DNA of 64,000 bases, taken from assembly GCA_016490735.1 (NCBI GenBank), contig JAEMWC010000761.1, forward strand, positions 366,635 through 430,634, read 5' to 3'. Of this stretch, positions 22,243-33,480 are shown piece by piece (position 1 is the first letter of the stretch; every line of letters begins with the position of its first letter). The stretch is from Pachyseris speciosa. Lineage: Eukaryota > Cnidaria > Anthozoa > Scleractinia > Pachyseridae. The translations under genes were made by a program, and so were the position numbers. The notes beneath the pieces are model-generated. The model saw only the letters and a list, made by a program, of their open reading frames with translations. It did not search any database and had not been told where the DNA came from.

Positions 22243-22740
22243 TGCCAGTACAGAATGCTGAGGCTCGACTGATTACAAGCTCTCGCAGGTACAACCACAC
22301 CACCCCTAGTTTATTCGACCTGCACTGGCTTCCAGTTTCTGAGCGAACTTAATTCAAAATAATTCTGCACACCCACAAAGCCCTTCACCAACAGTCTCCT
22401 ATCTATATTCAAGTCCTGATACACCGCTATTCAACTTCAAGAACGCTTCGGTCATCTTCAGCATTACGCCTGAGTCCTGTCAACTTTAATCTCAAGTCGT
22501 ATGGCTCTAGAGCTTTGGCTGTATCAGCCCCTGAACTGTGGAACAAACTACCTGATGACATCAGTTCTTCTGACAATTTAATCTCTTTAAAAGTAAACTT
22601 AAGACTCATCTTTGTAAAAATTATTTCTTTTTATGTATGAATTCTACTGAACTTCAAAATTTTTTGTAAAGTGCAGGACTGGATAAGTGCTATATAAGTA
22701 GTTATTATTATTATATTGTTGTTATTATTATTATTATTAA
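22243..22740 (+). mobile_element. CR1/L2-like non-LTR retrotransposon, 5'-truncated 3' end
   Basis: One frame, with point stops, encodes the classic RT C-terminus: EARLITSS, LHWLPVSERT, THKALHQQSPIY, SRTLRSSSALRLSP, SYGSRALAVSAPELWNKLPD. A short 3' UTR follows, ending in a (TTA)n-rich microsatellite tail at about 22706-22740. Truncation at the 5' end and a microsatellite tail are typical of CR1/L2 copies. Confidence 0.8.
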
Positions 22741-23159
22741 GAATGCAACCTGGGACTATAAAAACCTGAAGAGTTTCAAGATATTATCTTTGGGTAAACA
22801 CTAATTTTTTATAGGAATGTGTACATTTTTCTGTACCTGGGGTTGTTCTTATTTTTTTGCCATACTGTTACATTTGATACTATAAAGTTTATAAGAAAAA
22901 TAGCATGCATCAATTCAGGTTTTGCATTGTAAGAAACTTGCTGGACTACCAGAATTCTGTTTGAATTCTAAAAATTATATTGATGGATTTTATTTGACGT
23001 TACTTGAGTTACATTATCTAACTAGTTCATACTTTTAGCCATTCATTACCTGGAAATTTGCCATTGTAACATGAGTAAAATGTCCTTAAATGACCTCATA
23101 ATGCAGATTTAAAAATTTTTGTGGGAGATTATGCCCCAAGCCCCCCTAGAAGGCTCACA

Positions 23160-23490
23160 CCCTGGGCAATTTTGGCATTTCTATTTAGCGGAGCGAAAAT
23201 TTGTAATGAGCTACCCATCGACATAATGATAGCTGAAGACATACAGACTTTGTGCTGCCGTGCGAAAGGGTTTTTATTATCATGATTGTTCTTAGTGGTT
23301 TCTTTTAGTATACTAGTATTGTAATTAGATTTTAACGTAGTTTTTAGTTTTTTAACGAATAGTTACAAAGTTTTAATCTATGCACATAAATTGTATTTTT
23401 AACCTGATGTTATCTATACAGGGCCCCTATGGATACCAGCCTTTGAGCTGAATGGGCTACCCTGTTTAAATAAAGTTTTACTTACTTAAT
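23160..23490 (+). mobile_element. Second non-LTR retrotransposon 3' end
   Basis: A fragment encodes ICNELPIDIMIAEDIQTLCC (about 23,205-23,260), the C-terminal segment seen in many CR1/Jockey-like RTs. A 3' UTR follows, ending TAAATAAAGTTTTACTTACT near 23490. The rest of the element is missing. Confidence 0.6.
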
Positions 23491-23869
23491 CTCCAGCCAG
23501 CCTCTCTCTGAAACTTGGCATCTCTGGTTTACTGACAAAGGCATGAAAACCACACTGGTGACAAACCCATGCTGAACATCAAAGCCCCAACAAAGCTAAA
23601 CAACAGACAAAGCTGTTTCCATACATACTTTTGTAATCAGGGACCAACATTATATGTAGCTGAATGTAATTTAGACTAAGTTAAACTCGAGGCAATGTAG
23701 TCAGTGGATGTTCACGGTGGCCACACATGCCAGGGCCGTATATTTGGGGGGGATTTGCAGGGGCGCTCATGTTTCTTTGCGTTCTTGCTACGTTTTTGTG
23801 TGTTTTTGGCTTCGCTCTCTTTCAAAATCTGTGGTTTTGCGTTTCTGGTGGCTGACAATTCTTGGAGAA

Positions 23870-24640
23870 ATGGGGTCTCACCAAACTTATAATAGCCAAG
23901 AAGCTGCTCTGTCTAGTATTCCGTTGTCTATGGGCACTACAACTAATGCTTCAATGAGTATTGCTGCTTCGATAATGAGTCACTACGGTCATTCCCACGC
24001 CCAGTGTTCGACATCTGCTGGTCCAGCAATCCCCTTTTTGCTGGAGTTGGCAGCCTTTGGGTCTCAAGCTTTCCAGTCTGCAGTACAGGCCCACTTTTGC
24101 CGCCTCGTCAGCCCAACTAATGCCGGCTAGTGCCGCCACTACGGTTTCTTCTGCCACTTCACCCATTTCTGCTGGGGGCGTTTCTGGATCCTTGGGCAGC
24201 CTGACTTCTGTGCTTCTTGATTTGGGCACTGGTTTTCAGTCAGGGACCGCAGCTACTCAAGGTAGGCCACTTCCTCATTCATTTCAACGTTTACTTCCCC
24301 TTTATTGGCAATGACTTTGTCCTCGGTTGGCAACACAGGCAGCTTATTGACCAGGGTGTCTGACTATATTGCCCATAGCTCAGGCGATACTGCCACTCTG
24401 CTTGCGAACCAGCCATTTGTTTGTGAACGCGGGTTTCTCACCAGTTCCTGCCAAATTGGTGAACCAAATTGTGGTCGGCAAATACATCAGCTTGTGCAAA
24501 CTGTTGGTGGCCAATTTAGAGCATTCCGAGCCCGAGCCTCAACTCTTACTGGATGGCCATCTTGTACTGGCAATGCCACCTAAAAGACAACGCCGGCGCA
24601 TCAAGGACAGTAGTTCCTGGATCTTAGCAATTTCTTGGCT
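23870..24640 (+). pseudogene. DIRS-type gag-like fragment 2
   Basis: Ser/Ala-rich frames start near 23870 (MGSHQTYNSQ). They continue after a frame change near 24095 through FAASSAQLMPASAATTVSSA. Another change near 24420 leads to GFSPVPAKLVNQIVVGKYIS and PEPQLLLDGHLVLAMPPKRQ, a block I recognise from coral DIRS-like first ORFs. It ends against RPA-like copy D. No RT or recombinase is adjacent. The family call is from memory. Confidence 0.5.
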
Positions 24641-24659
24641 GGTACTTTCCACATCATTG

Positions 24660-25551
24660 CACAGATCCAACCAAAACCTGGAGAGTCGTTGGATTTGATC
24701 AAGTAACATACAATCGGTGTCAGCATTTTGAAACCACAGGAAATCCAGTAAAGATGATTCATGTCCGGGAAGACAATGGACAGTCTCTGGTCAATCACCA
24801 AACAACATTACTGCAGATGTCCAACAGTGATGTTACCTTCACACCATCGCCACCATCTCCAGATTCTGATGCGCAAAATAATAACCCTGCTGTAATTTCC
24901 ACTGACAATATTAATGTGAAAGGAATTATCACTCTTGGCGACAAACCACCTAAGCAAGTTTCCAAAAGAAACAAAGACTATGGCACAGAAAAAGAAGACT
25001 GTATAATCAAAGATGCTACTGGGCATGCATTTATTCACCTCTGGGATGAAATGCTAAATCAAGTCCAAAGCTCCAAGAGATACAGCATCAAGAATCTTAG
25101 TGTCAAAAACTACTCTTGAATTACCATGTTAGGAACAACAGTGTCAACAACATTCGAAAAAATACCATCTGTACTTGAACAAGTTAAAGGGTCAGACCTA
25201 CGAAGAAATAGTGATGAAAAAGTTATTGTAGAGGAATTCAAATTTGTTGACAAACTGAACATTTACCTCCAATGTCAAATTAAATCATGTAACAAGACAA
25301 TACCATACACCATAGATGATAAAATTGTCACCTGCCCATCATGTGCCACCAAAAAATGTGCTGATGTTGATGGAACTGAAACATGGTTCACTGCATTCAA
25401 GGACGAGTTACAGTGTATTCTAACCAACAACAAAGAGTACACTTGCCTAACATCTGACCAAATCTCTGAAGCTCTACTTTCTATAGAGAACATGACAATG
25501 CTAGTGGATTCAGCATCAAATTACATCAAACAAATAGTGGAGTTTGAGTAA
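24660..25551 (+). pseudogene. RPA-like OB-fold/zinc-finger protein, copy D
   Basis: The N-terminal piece (TKTWRVVGFDQVTYN, 24,665-24,710) matches copy C. The frame 24754-25551 is open except for one TGA at 25117-25119. It contains an OB-fold block (DCIIKDATGHAFIHLWDEML) and a four-cysteine zinc ribbon (LQCQIKSC, then CPSCATKKC, about 25270-25360), followed by a C-terminal domain (TWFTAFKDELQCIL) related to that of copies A and B. It is the best-preserved member of the family in the window. Confidence 0.6.
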
Positions 25552-25772
25552 CTTTGCTTATGTAATAGTAAACATTTTCAGGTTACAACATTGCTATTTC
25601 ACTGTTTCAGAACAATTAGTACATGTACATGTCCTCTCATTAAACACTGCAAATATTTTTAAAAATATAATAGTTTCATTTCAGTTACTATTCACTGACA
25701 TGTTTGAGTTCTGTATTTCCACAAAAAAGATCGACTTTATTATGAAAGGTGTTCATCATCGTGGTTTCAAAT

Positions 25773-25829
25773 GATAGCTGAGTTAATCTTTTGTCTCACG
25801 ATTGAGTCACAAAGATGTGGATCGCAACG
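25773..25829 (+). repeat. Left inverted repeat of Penelope-like fragment
   Basis: 57 bases (GATAGCTGAGTTAATCTTTT ... GGATCGCAACG) are the reverse complement of 26397-26453 with about three mismatches. Confidence 0.85.
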
Positions 25830-26369
25830 CTTCGACACACCTAGTGAGACCTAAGGACATTGTCGATCCAGTAAAACAAGACGAAGTAGTCTACAAGATT
25901 CCCTGCGAATGTGGTAAGGTTTATATTGGAGAGACGGGAAGATCTATGCATGAACAGATTAAGGAACACGATAGAGACATACGCCTTGCTCGAACCCAAT
26001 CCTCCGCCATTTCAGAACATAGCAACGCGACCGGACATTATCCGCTCTGGGACAAAGTTTAAATTTATTGACCGAGACCCACATTGGTACACCCGTAGGG
26101 TTAAAGAGGCTATTCACATAAGACTTCACCCTAACAACATCAACAGGGACAGTGGAATTGAAATTCCTGAAGCGTGGATGCCCACGATCAAACAACACAA
26201 CAGCCGATCAGTACCAAAGCGGGCCGCTGAGGGAACAATTTCTAGTCTGAACGACAAGGATCGAAATCCTCCAATCAACAACAGCCTAAGCGAGGATCGA
26301 AACACACCAATCACCACCAGCCACAGTGCTTCTTATACTCACACGCAGCCAGTCAACACAATCGCCTGA
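25803..26369 (+). pseudogene. Penelope-like element GIY-YIG endonuclease fragment
   Basis: The frame 25802-26062 encodes a linker, then VVYKIPCECGKVYIGETGRS, the GIY-YIG signature (here VYK...VYIGET) with a CEC cysteine pair, then the Arg/Glu-bearing helix (MHEQIKEHDRDIRLAR). A frame change near 26055 leads to FIDRDPHWYTRRVKEAIHIR with the conserved Glu of the nuclease, and a low-complexity tail to 26369. In Penelope-like elements this nuclease follows the reverse transcriptase, which is absent here. Inverted repeats bound the fragment on both sides. Confidence 0.8.
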
Positions 26370-26403
26370 TGAAGACCAGCAGTATAGCGGTCGAAACGTC
26401 GCA
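26366..26403 (+). ncRNA. Hammerhead-ribozyme-like core in the Penelope-like terminal repeat
   Basis: CTGATGA (26366-26372) is followed by GACC...GGTC able to form a 4-bp stem II, then GAAA (26393-26396) and CGTC. This is the order of the hammerhead catalytic core. Penelope-like elements are known to carry minimal hammerheads in their pseudo-LTRs. Stem III is very short and stem I cannot be confirmed, so activity is uncertain. Confidence 0.5.
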
Positions 26404-26453
26404 ATCCACATCTTTGTGACTCAATCGTGAGACAAAAGATTAACTCAGTTATC
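26397..26453 (-). repeat. Right inverted repeat of Penelope-like fragment
   Basis: Reverse complement of 25773-25829. It overlaps the 3' side of the hammerhead-like core. Confidence 0.85.
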
Positions 26454-26955
26454 AAGATCGACATTGTGTGAAAATTTTGGAAAAAAAATTAATCATTTCA
26501 TGTTGTAAAGTAAGTCACTGTATATGTGTCACTATAGTACAGTATACGGAATAATTACAATATCTTGTACAACATCCAACTAAAGTGCCACTGTCTGACA
26601 AACTTCCAAAACTATTTCAGTTTCAATTTAAAAACATTTAGTACATTATCATTTAACCCTACAAATGTAAAAATATCATCATTTCATTTCAGTTTCTGTC
26701 CAATGACATGTTCAAATTTTGCGGATGATTACCATTGCGTTTTGTTACAAATTTTGTATGTTACATTTTTCCAATAAATATTTGTTGCATTACAAAAATT
26801 CATCGACTCAATGATTACCCACAATCTATGACATTGGCTTGCTTTTTCAACCTTAAGCTGTAGCAGATATTAGAGTAATTTGACTTAAACCATGAATATA
26901 GACGAAGAAGGTGACCAAAGACACCTGGGCATGCCCTTATAGGCAACAATTTAAA
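26454..26955. other. No gene recognised
   Basis: AT-rich sequence without coding signs. Confidence 0.5.
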
Positions 26956-28200
26956 GCCTGCAAAAAATTTAACACCGATTTTTAATCATTTCTCATAATA
27001 AATACTGACCATCCCCACAGACTTCACCTTCAAGAATAGGACTTTTATTTAACAAACAATACCAGACATCGTCCTCGCCCACACTTCATAGCCTTTACTT
27101 ATTACTAGTCTAGTTACTATTTAAGTCCATTTCATTAATCTTCCCTGTCATGTGGACTATTAGGTAAATGCCATCTGTTGGGTCCTATTTCACAACAGAT
27201 GTGATCTGAATGCTCTAGCAATCAAAGAAAAAATTTAGAGATAAATTATTAATCTCCAACGTTTGAGATTCATCAATTCTGATCACAATGTAGCAGTTAA
27301 ATGAAACCTTTCTGTGGGTGACATTTAAGAAAGCAGACAGAACAATGTCAGCTGAAAGTCTATTGAATCAAAAAACATGCATTTTCATCGTTACGCCATT
27401 TTTTTTGTCATTCAAAACCCCACAAACCGAACACTGCTTTTTGTTAGATGCTTTCCCACTTGATAAATCCATTATTGTGTTTGACAGCGTGGCTGGTGAC
27501 TTCCTCAAAGAAACAGCTCTGCAAGCTCTTAATGAACTGCAGTCACTTTTAGACAGTACTCTGGAGGTGAGTTAGTGGAGATCTAATTGTCACAAGCCCG
27601 ACAATATTTCCCAGAAGACCAATGACCATCACTGTGGAATTTATAGTTCCATGTACTGTATAAAAGGTGCTTAGTTAGCCAAAGCAAAGTGAGCTACAAA
27701 AACAGCATTCTTGCTTTTAGAAAACTAACGGTGTCACATCTGCACAAAAAGATTCTAAACCCAGTACCACCTCAAGGCATCCAACCTGAGCAGCATTATG
27801 CTGTTGAAAATGTGGCAAATTGTAACACTGCAACATGGACTGTATACTCATGTTGCAAAATTTGTCCACTTTAAGTTCCTCTACCACATTGGAGCAAAAC
27901 GTTTTGACCAGCTGAGAAGAGATGGTCATGATAATTTCCAAACCTCTTTTGAGTTTTGCATGACCCAGCTAGTTTACTTCCAAAACACTGGTCTTTTCAC
28001 TGTTCTGCAGCTGCATGAAATTTAGGAAATTTTCAGAGAAACAAAAAAGCAAAGAAAGGCTAGATAACAATGTATCCAGCAAGGAGAGTTCCAGGGTTTC
28101 CAGAACAACCCTTTGTGCTATGACCCTATGAAAAAATGATTGCAACCTCCCTCTCAGAATACTGCATGATGATATCTTCCCTTCTGAAGAAAAAGAAAAG
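26956..28200. repeat. Block A-X-B, first copy of a tandem duplication
   Basis: A (26956-27328) recurs at 28200-28572 and B (27906-28200) at 28575-28869, both nearly identical. The middle part X (27329-27905) is absent from the second copy. Confidence 0.9.
27318..27575 (+). other. Exon-like frame, possibly a C48 (Ulp1)-type protease piece
   Basis: 85 residues include EHCFLLDAFPLDKSIIVFDS, which has the His...Asp spacing of Ulp1-like cysteine proteases. The frame ends at a possible donor (GAG|GTGAGT, about 27567). It lies entirely in block X, the part missing from the second duplicate. No catalytic cysteine is seen. Low confidence. Confidence 0.25.
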
Positions 28201-28869
28201 CCTGCAAAAAATTTAACACCGATTTTTAATCATTTCTCATAATAAATACTGACCATCCCCACAGACTTCACCTTCAAGAATAGGACTTTTATTTAACAAA
28301 CAATACCAGACATCGTCCTCGCCCACACTTCATAGCCTTTACTTATTACTAGTCTAGTTACTATTTAAGTCCATTTCATTAATCTTCCCTGTCATGTGGA
28401 CTATTAGGTAAATGCCATCTGTTGGGTCCTATTTCACAACAGATGTGATCTGAATGCTCTAGCAATCAAAGAAAAAATTTAGAGATAAATTATTAATCTC
28501 CAACGTTTGAGATTCATCAATTCTGATCACAATGTAGCAGTTAAATGAAACCTTTCTGTGGGTGACATTTAAACGACCAGCTGAGAAGAGATGGTCATGA
28601 TAATTTCCAAACCTCTTTTGAGTTTTGCATGACCCAGCTAGTTTACTTCCAAAACACTGGTCTTTTCACTGTTCTGCAGCTGCATGAAATTTAGGAAATT
28701 TTCAGAGAAACAAAAAAGCAAAGAAAGGCTAGATAACAATGTATCCAGCAAGGAGAGTTCCAGGGTTTCCAGAACAACCCTTTGTGCTATGACCCTATGA
28801 AAAAATGATTGCAACCTCCCTCTCAGAATACTGCATGATGATATCTTCCCTTCTGAAGAAAAAGAAAAG
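28200..28869. repeat. Block A'-B', second copy with 577-bp internal deletion
   Basis: A' joins B' at 28572-28575 with little extra sequence. The offset to copy 1 is 1,244 bp for A and 669 bp for B. Confidence 0.9.
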
Positions 28870-30597
28870 AAATTTAAAAAGACACTGCATGAGGGTTGCA
28901 ATATTGTCAGGATGTGTAAATTGGACAGATTTAATATGCAAGTAGCAGTATTGAAAACCCCAAAAGAAATGATGAAATAAAATCATAAGCAAAAAAATCT
29001 TCCAAGGAATTAGGGTAAACAACAAAAAATATGGTGACTACTGTATTGGCTCTACTGTTTCAAATGTGCCCCTTTAGACAAGCATGTGTTCAAAGTGATT
29101 AAACGGGCACTGTCAAAGCAATTCTTCTCATAAGTTTTTCAAATCGTGGGAAACTACTTTTTCTATTACATGATCAGCCCTTCTAACATGAAGAGGTAGA
29201 TTTATCATGACTTCTTGGACGGACAAGGATGTAGTAGTATGCTACGGGGATTTTTCTGGGACACTGATGAAACTTGGAAAAAGTTAACACAACTTATGCA
29301 GTGTTTGTTTACTGACAGTCAAGTTCAGTGAAGTGTGACCGGAAACACTGTTGGTAGTTCAAGTGCTCACCTCTCACACAAATATTTTTTGCTCTCCAAC
29401 ATATCTCAACAGACTGCCGATGTTAACATGCCCTTTAAAGCTGAAAGAGAGTAGACTTATTTCCGAGCGACAACCTTGAAGTCAAATGACAGTAAAAAGG
29501 GGAAAAAAATATGCTGTGGTTTCAATACTCACCGCTTGGTTTAATTCATGACATGTAAACACAACCAGTGCAGTGCCTCTCAACTATAAATGCAGGTTTT
29601 TCTTCAAAATACCACGCTAAATACAAATTTTAAAGCAACCATACTAAATGTTTATCAACGAACGATGATGTGGTGGTCTCTGACATGCTTGGGACTACAA
29701 ATGAGTCGCAAAGATAGAATTGCTGCATAATTAACTTCACCAGCTAATACACTTCGATCAATTACACTGCTGTGTACGTGGAATTTCTCATAAATTCAAG
29801 CCTTCAAAACGTTTTTCCCCATTGTAGATGCGTTGATGCATTTTGACCCCCTTTGCTTTGCTCTCTTGAGGAGACTGAATGACCATTTTCACGCTGAGTG
29901 TTCAAACACCGCTTTCAATTGACTTACGACAGTCAATGTCATTTTGAATGTAGTTCTCCAACTTGAAAAATTCCGCCTGAACTTTTCAAGTTTCGATTTC
30001 AAAAGCTAGCGCATGCACGTTGATGACAGAGTCCCTTAAAGAATAACGATTTTTGACTCCAGCACTGTGTGAGTTTATCAGTATTGACCCATGTGAATCA
30101 GTGTTGACAAAACCTGAATTCAATGGGCCACCCTATGGGCCACCCTAATAATTATAAAAAATTTAAAGTTATATAAAAACTATTATAAAAATGACCAATT
30201 ATTATAATAATCCTGAATGTCTGAGTTATAGACGCCACACAGTTGTCATTCGCAAGAAGTAAATTATGATTTGAGTGAAAGAATTATGGACCCATAAAAA
30301 AACCTTGATTATATTAAAAGTAGATGAAAATGAAGTGTCTGTGTAAGTTCTGAAAATTCTGGCCACAGGGTGAAAATCTGAAAAAACTATCAACTCAAAC
30401 CAGTGTTAAATATTAAAAAGGAAGTCAAGCTCATAAACTAGCTTTGAAATGTTCTGAATCCCACCAACCCTCATAACCCCTGTAGCCATGATAAGTCAAA
30501 TATTTCAAAAATTCACTTTTATTCTCTGTGATCTTCACGTTGCGATATCCTTATGGTAGTCCACTGGAATACACTCCACTCTTTTTATAAAAACATT
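28870..30597. other. No gene recognised
   Basis: Short frames only. No inverted or tandem repeat of note was seen. Confidence 0.5.
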
Positions 30598-30870
30598 GGA
30601 GGTGGCAGGGTGGCAGAGCGAGTTAGAGTGCTGGACTTGCAATGTGGAGGCCCCAGGTAAAAGCACTCTAGCTCAGCCACACTTTTAAATATGGCCAACT
30701 GGTCTGCCTCCTGCCAGTTGGGATTCTTAACCTGTTATGTTCATTTGAATTATTTGTTTCATGTTTTTGCTCGGCCCCACTAGCCTTTGTGCGTGTATAA
30801 ATACTGCCAAGCATAAATAATGCTCATTTATTTTATATTTAAGCTGGGATCAACACACATTTTTATTCAG
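30598..30870 (+). mobile_element. tRNA-derived SINE (probable)
   Basis: The sequence GGTGGCAGAGCGAGTTAGAG carries an A-box-like start. A degraded B-box region (GGCCCCAGGTAAAAGC) follows, then a body with CCAACTGGTCTGCCTCCTGC and CAGTTGGGATTCTTAACCTG, familiar from anthozoan SINEs. It ends in an AT-rich tail. Recognition is from memory of the family. Confidence 0.5.
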
Positions 30871-33200
30871 TTCTGCAAACTGGCCAAGAGTGGGTAGCTC
30901 AACATGCTAACCTTTAAATCTAGGCCAGCCAGGCACGTGAAATTTGACATGAAACAGAGTGTTTGCTGTATCTTGGGGCCTGCAAGCGGTAACCAATAAA
31001 ACAATGACACAAAACTAACATATTTTAATTTGTAGAAACTGCTAAAAAATCAAGAACTACTCATCTTGCAAAAGCCAAAACTTACATATGTAATTGCTTG
31101 TGAGGGCACGTGTTCAAATCCACGCACGTCTTCATGGCATTGTCCTGACAATGGTCTTGTGGTCTTCAATGGCCTTCACATTAATATTGGTTTTTTAACA
31201 TTGAAAACATGATGAAAACAATAATAACACTCAGTTTCTGTTCAGTCTCAACTGCAAAATTACAGTTTACTTAAAGAGTCGGGTAGGGCTGCACCTCTTT
31301 GAAACCTCTAATTTCACTGGATCTTTATCAGTTGCACCTCTATTGTTTTATGGCTAGGTTCCATTGTTTTAATTCTTTGTTTATTGTTGTTTTGAACCAA
31401 TCTTGTGAGGTGTTGCAAATGGTGCAGGTCGCCCCAAAGAGTACGAATACAGCACTGAAATCTCTGTTGAAGGATTTGGAAATAAAGGGTTGACAGAACA
31501 GCAGAAGACATCAAACAAGAGGCCTTAATGGCCTTCCAAGAGGCAATCGGAAAATGCAATTTGCTACTTCACTGATCCACCTAGACGGTTGTATACATAT
31601 TATCACTAATTTGGCATAACCAGATCTGAATTCCTTTCAATATTTTATTTTTAATATAGCATATCTGCATTTTGATCATGTACAGATAGTTGCACAGATT
31701 TCAAGAAATTGAGATATTGTCAAAGTCTCAGGGATGTGTGATATCCCCGTACTTGAGTTATTCACGCTCTAAAACCCGATTTCTTAATTCCATGGGATAC
31801 CTGTGGCACCATGGTGAAAAGCCGGTAGATTTGTAGGCGCAAATTGCAAAGCAGACCAATAGGATTGCATGAAACCTTTATCTATTCTTCTATCGATTTA
31901 TCTTCGATTTATTGATTTGTGATTGCTTTCACCAATGGAAGTGTGTCACGTTTCACATACGCGTGATGCCATTGCGCCACCAAGGCAAATTTGCATTTAT
32001 ATCCTTTGTGCGATTTCCAAGGTAGTGGCAACCTTATCAGGGTTCAGACGTGACGCCAAGAAGCAAAACTCTGCTTTGTTAAACTGTAAATCGAAAGAAG
32101 AGGTTGTAAGAAAGACTCGACAGTGGAAATCAGTTTGTTCCTAATGAAGAAATCCCTACCTTCGCATACCACTCAGTGCGAATCATCCCAACAGCTGTAG
32201 ACTTTCTGTTTGAGCACTTCTGGAAATCCACCTTGAAGCCTTACAGGTTTGAATGTTAATTTGTACTGTGCTTTTATATCCTTAATCGTCGTTTTAATAT
32301 TTCCAAACAACTTAACAGCGAAGCTTGCTTGTAAAAAAACTAGGTCGGTTCGAGGAAATTTGTTTGCATTTCTTTCACGTAGCATTATCGTATGCCTTTG
32401 CTTTTCAACCGAAAATGGAGTCTTATCTGAATAAATTTTGTTTGGGATCAAGGAATGAGCCAACTTATTCATGCCTCAGCAAGGAAATGCGGGTGTGGGC
32501 AGTAAAGCTGGTTGATAATAAACTTCCCGGCCGTTTTGCTGTGCTTGCTTTTTAAAACATTAAAGTGACAATACAAATGTAAATATTACAGTGCAATGTT
32601 ATACAATATTAGCTAGGCGGTGTAATCCATCTAAAGCAACTGAAAATCCAAGCAATATTTATACTTTATGTCAAAGGTTACAATGAACCAGGTCCCTCGA
32701 TTTTGTGCAGATCAACTGTATTTATAAACTGGTTTTCAAGTTAAATTACATGTAAACAAGAGGCCATGTTGGCCTTTACTCAGCCTTTTCGCAAAAGGCA
32801 ATTAGAAATTGCAATTTGCTACTTCACTGATTCACCTGCACGGTTGTAATATCATGACAAAGTTAGAATAACAAGATCTGAATTCCTTTCCATATTTTAT
32901 TTTCACTATTGCAGACATATTCATCATGAACCCAGGATCCCAGGAGTTTGTTTCCTCATATAGGTCCACTAGCTTGCACTAAAGACCATTACACAATGCA
33001 GGATTTTTTGGCATAAACGTTACTGGAATCTCGGTGAAATGTGAGGAGAAAAAATATTCAGCAGGGTGAAACAGTTTGCTGAAATAGTCGTCACTTGAAA
33101 CAGAGACATTGCTAAAGAGAGTAAGGTTTCTGCAGCCAGTTCTATAGTTGGATTTCATGTCACGTAATTTAAAAACTATAATCGCTTATCATTCAAAAAT
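30871..33200. other. Non-coding; contains a repeat pair
   Basis: 31505-31680 and 32755-32920 are diverged direct copies (CAAGAGGCC, GCAATTTGCTACTTCACTGA, AGATCTGAATTCCTTTC). Both are followed by related AGATATTGT...GTCTCAGG...GTGTGATATCCC sequence near 31715 and 33220. No gene is supported. Confidence 0.6.
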
Positions 33201-33229
33201 AATGTCAAGAAATTGAGATATTGTACAAA

Positions 33230-33480
33230 AATAGTAAATAAACTACCTGTAAAAGTCTCAGGAGTGTGTGATATCCCGTACTCAAGATTACAGCGGTTTA
33301 GTATGTACATGGTATGCAGAAGCCACGGGCACAATGTTCAGTTTGGCTATGTTAAAACCTTTCGTCTCGCTGTTGAACTTGCAAACAATCCAATTGACAC
33401 TTCTGTCTACATATTAGTTGTTCACACAAGTTGTAAACACAAGGTGAATTGTCATTTTAGCATTCGTGATGTTAAAATGC
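33230..33480 (+). repeat. Dispersed repeat, copy 1
   Basis: It matches 35195-35345 in direct orientation (GGC.ATGTTAAAACCTTTC, TGTTGAACTTGCAAA, ACATATTAGTTGTTC, AACACAAGGTGAAT) with moderate divergence. Confidence 0.7.
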
